Positions 58,959-64,000 of a stretch of DNA of 64,000 nt are shown one piece after another. A program made the position numbers and the translations under genes. Origin of the DNA: Vibrio maritimus. GTDB taxonomy: Bacteria; Pseudomonadota; Gammaproteobacteria; Enterobacterales; Vibrionaceae. A model generated the notes under the pieces. The model searched no databases, was not told the origin of the DNA, and was given only the letters and a program-made list of their open reading frames with translations. Each line of letters begins with the position of its first letter. Within the stretch, counting starts at the first letter, position 1. The stretch is from positions 1,178,001 to 1,242,000 of the forward strand of contig NZ_CP090439.1 of assembly GCF_021441885.1 (NCBI RefSeq), in the 5' to 3' direction.

Positions 58959-61766
58959 CTATGTAGATATATTAGATGACTTTAGCTTAGCCTTGTCGGT
59001 TTGTTGTGTGTTTTTGTCTAATATTCTGATCGCTTCATGAATATTGACTTCTACGAGGTTTATTAGAGATTGGACTTCCTCCAAAGCCGGTAATTTGTCC
59101 AATTCTAAAGTGCTCTGAAGTTGCTCGATTTTGTCTACCACTCGATGTAGAGAGATCGGGCGGCACTGTTGCAAAATGATTTCCAGCGTTTCATTGAGCA
59201 GTTTTATATCTTTTGCTGAGTAATTGGAAATGATCCGATTCAAGTGCTCTTCCCCAATATCCTTAAACTCGGCGACTTGCTCATAAGTGATTGGATTTCC
59301 ATCTTGAATCGATTCCATTCGCAGTTCGGCTTCTGTAGCGGTTGGCAGATCTGGCTGCGTTAAATCATGTCTAATAAGCTCAACGACACTTGAATTAGAC
59401 TCCGTTTTAGGTGGCATAACTAAAAGGTGGCGATAGCGCTGAAGTGCATCAATAAAACTCTCTTTTTGCAGGGGTTTAGTCAAAATATGATTAGCGCCAG
59501 CGGCAACAAAGTTATCGTGTGCTTCTTTAAAGACATCGGCAGTACAACCAAAAATTACGGTTTCTGATTTGAGTTCTTCACGGATAATTCGCGTTGCTTC
59601 TATGCCATCCATAACAGGCATATGATTGTCCATAATGATGAGGTCGTATGAGTTTTCCTTAACCTTATCAACGGCAACTTGTCCATTTTCGGCAACTTCT
59701 ACATCATGTCCTTGTTTTTTACAGAATGTTTTAGCGACCAGTGCGTTAACTTTATTGTCTTCGACTAATAGAATCTTCAGGGATTGCGCGAGCGCTTGGT
59801 CATCAAGTGATACATTGGCTTTTGTTTCTGCCTGAACAGGCTCGGCGTGCTCTAGCTTGAATGAGACGGTAAAAGTACTTCCTTTGCCTACGGTGCTGGT
59901 TACGGTTGCGTCGCCTCCCATGATTTTCGCGAGCTTTTTAACGATTGCGAGACCTAGACCCGTTCCACCAAACTTCCTTGTCGTTGATGCTTCTGCCTGA
60001 GTAAATGGATCAAATATGCTTTTCAATCTTTCTTCTGGAATGCCGACGCCAGTGTCTTCTACAGAGATAGTAAGTTGTTCTGAATGATCGGTCTTTGTTT
60101 CGCCTGTGAGCGTCACTTTAATATGGCCGGAGGCAGTGAATTTGACGGCGTTGCCCAACAAATTAAATATGACTTGTCGAATTCGAGATTTGTCGCCGCG
60201 GTAGCTCTTTCCTTTATCGAGTCGATTATCAAGCTCAAACCCAATGCCTTTTTCTCGGCAGATTGAAGAGTAAGTGCTGACAATGGGTGAGCAGAGTTCT
60301 TCTACGGCGAAGTCAATTGATTCCAGCTCGAGTTTACCTTCCTCTATTTTTGAAATATCGAGTATGTCGTTGAGGAGTGACAATAGATGATTACCTGATT
60401 CAAGCAGTATATGTAACTGCTGTTTGTGCTGTTCTTGCGTGACAGAGGATTCGAGAATTTGAGCCATCCCAAGGATGCCATTTAGTGGCGTCCTCAGTTC
60501 GTGGCTCATCGTAGCGAGAAAAGTAGATTTAGCTCGATTAGAAGCATCTGCGTTTTCGACCGCGAGTCTTAAGTCACTTTCAAGACGTTTTCTTTCGCTG
60601 CTATCTCTCTCTACTGCTATGAATTGTTCAACTTGATTACTCAAGGTTTTAATTGGGGTGATTGCAATATCTATCCAATAAGGGGTTCCGTTTTTATGGT
60701 AGTTGATGAGTTCTGACTGAACGGCATTACCTTTTCTTAAGCTCGCAGATATGCGTTGAACTTCCTCTTTTGACGTTTCTTCTCCCTGTAGGAAACTGCC
60801 CGGCTTTTGACCAATGACTTCATCTAGTTGAAAGCCTGACAAGCGCTCGAACGCAGGGTTTGCCCAAGAAATATGACCTGACTTATCTGTGATAATGATA
60901 GCGTCACTTGCGTGCTCGACCACTAATGCCAGATGCGAGCGCTCTTTTTCTTTGGTAAACAGTTCACGATTGAGTTTGGCTTCTCTGTACTGCTGTATCC
61001 ACTGACGCCAGTATATGTAGCCCGCTAGAAAAAGAAACAGTAGTACTCCGGAGATAATGACATTTCGTTGTTGGCTGGAAGAGCGGTCTAACCAATAGGT
61101 ATTCACATCGTTAAGTAAAGTGTGTATCTCACTATTTAATAGTGCTTGCTTGTCTTGGTCTATCTCCGCACCAACGCGGTTGTTGAGCTTGATATAGCTA
61201 TCTATCGCCATAACCACATTATGTGTTTTGATATCAGAGGGTAGATCTTGGCGGCCAATGCGGTTATCAAAGTACTGGTAGATGCGAAGCTTGTCTTGCT
61301 CTGAAAGCGTCGTGGAGAGAAGTTCGTTTTTAAGCTCTTGAAGCGTGTTCGTTGAGTATTCAAAGGATACTTTCGCACTAAGAAGTCTTTCAAGACGTTG
61401 AGTAAAACCAAGAATTTCATTTTTGATGTGTCGACCGAACAATACTGCTTCATTGGGAACGGGGCTGAGCCAATCGACGTAACTCTTTTGATTGAGTGTT
61501 AGGTTGTCATAGAGATGATTGGCTTTAAGCTCAATATCCACCAACTCATTCGAGAAGGTGTCGTAGGTTTTATTACTGTTGTACTCAAAAGAGTATATGT
61601 CTTCGAGAGAGCGGGTAATGTTGTGTGATAGGTTTAGGTAAGATTTCTGGTATGCATCACTAACTCGGCTGTTGGCGACACTTATGATCAACCAAATAGC
61701 GGATAGCACGATGGCAAGCTGGTAGAGCGCCTCGACGCGCCTTCTGGATAGTATTCTATGGCTCAT
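58959..61766 (-). CDS. Hybrid sensor histidine kinase with periplasmic helical sensor and PAS
   Basis: A 935-residue inner-membrane kinase. Order: helix TM1 (about 15-32), a helical periplasmic sensor of about 200 residues (resembles DAHL-type), TM2 (about 236-253), PAS (about 275-395), HisKA with FLATMSHELRTPLNGILG, HATPase with RQVIFNLLGNAVKFTA, DTGVGIPEE and GGTGLGLAIVKKL, and a receiver domain with ILLVEDNKVNALVAKTF and IIMDNHMPVMDG. A C-terminal tail of about 150 residues lacks a clear Hpt histidine. The PAS resembles a LOV domain (GQKPGSFLQGEE) but lacks the photoactive Cys. The ATG overlaps the peroxidase stop by four bases. Confidence 0.92.
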   Translation of the reverse strand: MSHRILSRRRVEALYQLAIVLSAIWLIISVANSRVSDAYQKSYLNLSHNITRSLEDIYSFEYNSNKTYDTFSNELVDIELKANHLYDNLTLNQKSYVDWLSPVPNEAVLFGRHIKNEILGFTQRLERLLSAKVSFEYSTNTLQELKNELLSTTLSEQDKLRIYQYFDNRIGRQDLPSDIKTHNVVMAIDSYIKLNNRVGAEIDQDKQALLNSEIHTLLNDVNTYWLDRSSSQQRNVIISGVLLFLFLAGYIYWRQWIQQYREAKLNRELFTKEKERSHLALVVEHASDAIIITDKSGHISWANPAFERLSGFQLDEVIGQKPGSFLQGEETSKEEVQRISASLRKGNAVQSELINYHKNGTPYWIDIAITPIKTLSNQVEQFIAVERDSSERKRLESDLRLAVENADASNRAKSTFLATMSHELRTPLNGILGMAQILESSVTQEQHKQQLHILLESGNHLLSLLNDILDISKIEEGKLELESIDFAVEELCSPIVSTYSSICREKGIGFELDNRLDKGKSYRGDKSRIRQVIFNLLGNAVKFTASGHIKVTLTGETKTDHSEQLTISVEDTGVGIPEERLKSIFDPFTQAEASTTRKFGGTGLGLAIVKKLAKIMGGDATVTSTVGKGSTFTVSFKLEHAEPVQAETKANVSLDDQALAQSLKILLVEDNKVNALVAKTFCKKQGHDVEVAENGQVAVDKVKENSYDLIIMDNHMPVMDGIEATRIIREELKSETVIFGCTADVFKEAHDNFVAAGANHILTKPLQKESFIDALQRYRHLLVMPPKTESNSSVVELIRHDLTQPDLPTATEAELRMESIQDGNPITYEQVAEFKDIGEEHLNRIISNYSAKDIKLLNETLEIILQQCRPISLHRVVDKIEQLQSTLELDKLPALEEVQSLINLVEVNIHEAIRILDKNTQQTDKAKLKSSNIST

Positions 61767-62818
61767 GGTAAAAGCTCCTCAAGAATGGGAGGCGGTGGTG
61801 CGGTAAGAGCATTGAGAAATGCAGTGAGCTCAAGGATGGTTGTCGCATCGAGGTCGCGACCGAGTTGCACTCTAGCCATGGTAACTATGGCCGATTCTAA
61901 GGTTTGAGCTCTGCCGTCATGAAAGTAAGGGGCGGTATTGGCGACGTTTCTTAGGCTGGGAACGCGAAACACGCCTTTGTCTGACTCGATGCCTGTGACG
62001 TTGTAACGACCGAGGTCTTTCTCTAGCTCGCCAGTGCTGTTTACGTTGCCAAATTTTTGAAACAGGTTACCACCTACATTGGTACCTTGATGGCAAATAA
62101 CACAACCGAGATCCTGGAACTTTTTCCAGCCGTTCTGTGCTGCTGCAGGTAATGCGCTTTTGTTTCCATCCAAATATTGGTCGAATGGCGCATCGGGTGT
62201 GTCTAGCGCCACCATAAAGGATTTGAGGGAGGCTTTTATATTTGCCTCGTTGATCTTGCCTTCAAAGTGTTTCGAGAATTTATCTTTGTAGTCCGATACT
62301 GACGATACATAGTCGCTAATCTTTTGCCAGTTGGTATTCATTTCAAGCGGGTTGTGTACCGGACCATCCATCTGTGATTCCAGGCTTGATGCACGACCAT
62401 CCCAGAAAAAACGTGAATTGTGGGCGATGTTAAATACTGTAGGAGAATTCCTTACTCCATTGCCCTTCACGCCTTTAGATACCTTAATATCTTCCGCACC
62501 GTTGGTAAAAATGTGATGGCACGACTCACAGCTTACGCGTCCATTAGAGGAAAGGTTAGGATCAAGAAATAGCTGCATACCTAACTTGGCAATAGCGAGT
62601 TCATTAGGCGTTAACTGCACAGGAGGAATGGGGGAAACAAGTGCCATAGCGCTTTGATTTACAGAGCGACTCTGACCTTTTATTGTTGACGAAGTATGGG
62701 CGTTCGGTGACGTAAAAGTGAGAATAAGGTACATCGCAAGCACCAGTATTACACCTAAAGAAATTATCCACCTTATAATGACGATGTTCATAAAATGTTT
62801 CATGTATATGGAATTCAT
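61763..62818 (-). CDS. Membrane-anchored dihaem cytochrome c peroxidase
   Basis: A 351-residue MauG/CcpA-type protein held to the inner membrane by one N-terminal helix (about 15-33, IISLGVILVLAMYLILTF) with the haem domains in the periplasm. Haem sites: CESCHH near residue 99, with GNGVRNSPTVFNIAHNSRFF around it, and CVICHQGTNVGG near residue 239; the C-terminal part has FRVPSLRNVANTAPYFHDGR. Members reduce H2O2 with electrons from cytochrome c or oxidise other substrates. Start uncertain: ATGs also at residues 6 and 10, no good Shine-Dalgarno. Directly coupled to the downstream sensor kinase, a suggestive arrangement. Confidence 0.9.
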   Translation of the reverse strand: MNSIYMKHFMNIVIIRWIISLGVILVLAMYLILTFTSPNAHTSSTIKGQSRSVNQSAMALVSPIPPVQLTPNELAIAKLGMQLFLDPNLSSNGRVSCESCHHIFTNGAEDIKVSKGVKGNGVRNSPTVFNIAHNSRFFWDGRASSLESQMDGPVHNPLEMNTNWQKISDYVSSVSDYKDKFSKHFEGKINEANIKASLKSFMVALDTPDAPFDQYLDGNKSALPAAAQNGWKKFQDLGCVICHQGTNVGGNLFQKFGNVNSTGELEKDLGRYNVTGIESDKGVFRVPSLRNVANTAPYFHDGRAQTLESAIVTMARVQLGRDLDATTILELTAFLNALTAPPPPILEELLP

Positions 62819-63084
62819 GTAGCAGTATGGGATACTTATTCACCATTTCAATAAAAGGTAAAAAAACGCAAAAAATAGTGAACTCGTCGGCATTTCGTGG
62901 TCTTAGAGGAAGTTTCTACGTGCCACATTGCTTAATTAGTGGCTAATGCGTTTTATAAAGTTATGTTTTTGTGTAACGTTTGTTGCTTTTTGCTACGCTT
63001 AATGTAACTTGTGAAATAGCGTGTATTCGATCTCGTTAGCCAAATATTGTATTGGTTTTTATAAATTTTTATTGGGTGGTTGTT

Positions 63085-64000
63085 ATGAAAACTCATTTAC
63101 GTGCTCTTACTCTGGCAGCAGCGATTGGCGTTGCTTTGACCGGTTGTAGCCCAGAGCCTGAAAAAACAGTCGAAGCGCCTGTAATTAGGCCAGTTAAAAC
63201 TGTCGTTATCGGTTTAGAAAACCAAAGTATGATCCGCGAATTTCCAGCGCGTGTGCTAGCTTCGGATCGTGCAGATATGGCTTTCCGTGTCGCTGGCAAA
63301 GTAAACAGTATTCCTGTGAAAGAAGGGGACAACGTCAAGAAAGGGACTGTCCTCGCTACACTGGACGACACAAACTTCAAACTTGCCGTTCGCGATACGC
63401 GCGCAACCTTGCAAAGAACTCAAGCTGACTTCAAACGTGCGCAAGAGTTGATTAAAGATAACTTCATCTCTCAGAAAGACTTTGAGCAGTTGCGTGCTAA
63501 CTTAACGCGAGCAAAAGCAGCTTACGATAAAGCCAACACTGAGCTTAGCTACACCAAACTTTTAGCGCCTTTTGACGGTTTCGTCGCTCAGCGTGATATT
63601 CAAAACTTCGAAAACGTTGAAGCGAAACAAGTGGTGTTTACATTCCAGAACCTAAACACCCTTGAACTGAAGTTCAATGTTCCTGAGAAACTTGTGCGTC
63701 AGATTCGCGATGAGCAAGCAGAGGATCCTGTTGAGATACCGGTTTTTGCTTATTTCGACGTTGCTCGTGAAAAGCCATACCCAGTAACAGTCACTGAAGT
63801 ATCCTCAAAAGCAGATTCAGATACTCAGACGTTTGAAGTAACGGTTTCTATGGAAGCGCCAACAGACCAGAACATTCTTCCAGGAATGACAGGCTATGTA
63901 ACGGCGGACTTCTCTAAGTTGCAAGAGACTTCAGGTTCAATTCAGGTACCCGCAACCGCTGTAGTTAGCGACAACGCTCACAATGCGACAGTCTGGGTAG
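63085..64000 (+). CDS. RND efflux membrane-fusion lipoprotein (5' part, cut by window edge)
   Basis: Periplasmic adaptor of an RND-type efflux pump. The N terminus is a lipoprotein signal with lipobox ALTGC (Cys21). Then the lipoyl/barrel-sandwich domain: ADMAFRVAGKVNSIPVKEGD and NVKKGTVLATLDDTNFKLAV, a helical hairpin (about 95-155), YTKLLAPFDGFVAQRDIQNF, and a beta-barrel domain with ILPGMTGYVTADF. About 305 residues are visible; the end lies outside the window, where the RND pump gene would be expected. Upstream 266 bases hold no gene and separate it from the divergent peroxidase. Confidence 0.92.
   Translation, partial: MKTHLRALTLAAAIGVALTGCSPEPEKTVEAPVIRPVKTVVIGLENQSMIREFPARVLASDRADMAFRVAGKVNSIPVKEGDNVKKGTVLATLDDTNFKLAVRDTRATLQRTQADFKRAQELIKDNFISQKDFEQLRANLTRAKAAYDKANTELSYTKLLAPFDGFVAQRDIQNFENVEAKQVVFTFQNLNTLELKFNVPEKLVRQIRDEQAEDPVEIPVFAYFDVAREKPYPVTVTEVSSKADSDTQTFEVTVSMEAPTDQNILPGMTGYVTADFSKLQETSGSIQVPATAVVSDNAHNATVWV

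Noticed and set aside
58959..59400. Hpt phosphotransfer domain at the end of the hybrid kinase
   Set aside because: The tail is helical, but I see no H-x-L-K-G-type histidine motif.
1..64000. Mobile elements, tRNA or rRNA genes, CRISPR arrays and integrons
   Set aside because: No transposase or integrase coding sequence, no regularly spaced repeats and no RNA-gene cores were recognised on either strand.

Overview
The window looks like a chromosomal segment of a marine member of the Vibrionaceae, most likely a Vibrio. The support is a GbpA-type chitin-binding lytic monooxygenase, a family-20 hexosaminidase, CheV, YibL, ElbB, an Hcp/Hcr pair and a vibrio-style cox cluster, with moderate GC and compact operons. 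I see no rRNA, tRNA, insertion sequence, prophage or CRISPR array. Both ends cut genes: gbpA on the left and an RND membrane-fusion lipoprotein on the right.

Layout. 1-1.04 kb: 5' part of gbpA (minus strand). 1.4-7.9 kb: histidine utilisation, hutC plus hutI-hutG-hutU-hutH on the minus strand, with HutC-type TTGTATATACAA boxes before hutI and over the hutC start. 8.2-10.9 kb: a fumarylacetoacetase-fold protein, then an orphan cytoplasmic heparinase II/III-fold (oligoalginate-lyase-like) enzyme with its own palindromic operator. 11.5-19.7 kb: an aa3/caa3 cytochrome c oxidase cluster (coxB, coxA, ctaG, coxC, DUF2909, SURF1, a C-x3-C membrane protein, ctaA, ctaB), preceded by a long structured leader. 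19.7-26.6 kb: a polar amino acid ABC transporter, then a DUF1028 protein, a YfcC-type carrier and an M20 amidohydrolase, facing a FadR-type regulator across two identical 16-bp palindromes. 27.8-30.5 kb: hcp-hcr (nitrosative stress). 30.6-39.6 kb: ferric-reductase-like protein, a metzincin-like protease, azoR, LysR, a drug-efflux MFS protein, mtgA, a SYLF protein, cheV and ppiC.

39.6-43.3 kb: a purine salvage operon, nucleoside transporter - deoD - guaD. Its leader carries what I read as a complete purine riboswitch aptamer with the guanine-type C74, behind a promoter whose -35 box overlaps a PurR-like operator and in front of a terminator hairpin. This is the most striking element in the window. 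The transporter also has changed nucleobase-contact residues. 43.4-47.8 kb: yibL, a cytoplasmic GH13 amylase, elbB, a lipoprotein hydrolase and a small membrane protein. 47.9-56.3 kb: a D-amino-acid module (RpiR-type regulator, PLP amino acid deaminase, N-acyl-D-amino-acid deacylase, RidA, Na+/solute symporter) running into a secreted GH20 hexosaminidase. 56.5-64 kb: a glycine-zipper lipoprotein, a candidate structured RNA, a GAF-GGDEF cyclase, a HAD phosphatase, a hybrid histidine kinase translationally coupled to a membrane-anchored dihaem peroxidase, and the start of an RND efflux adaptor.

All functional calls come from reading motifs and gene order; no database search or folding computation was run. 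Where a Shine-Dalgarno sequence favoured an internal start, the coordinates were shortened accordingly and the reason is given.
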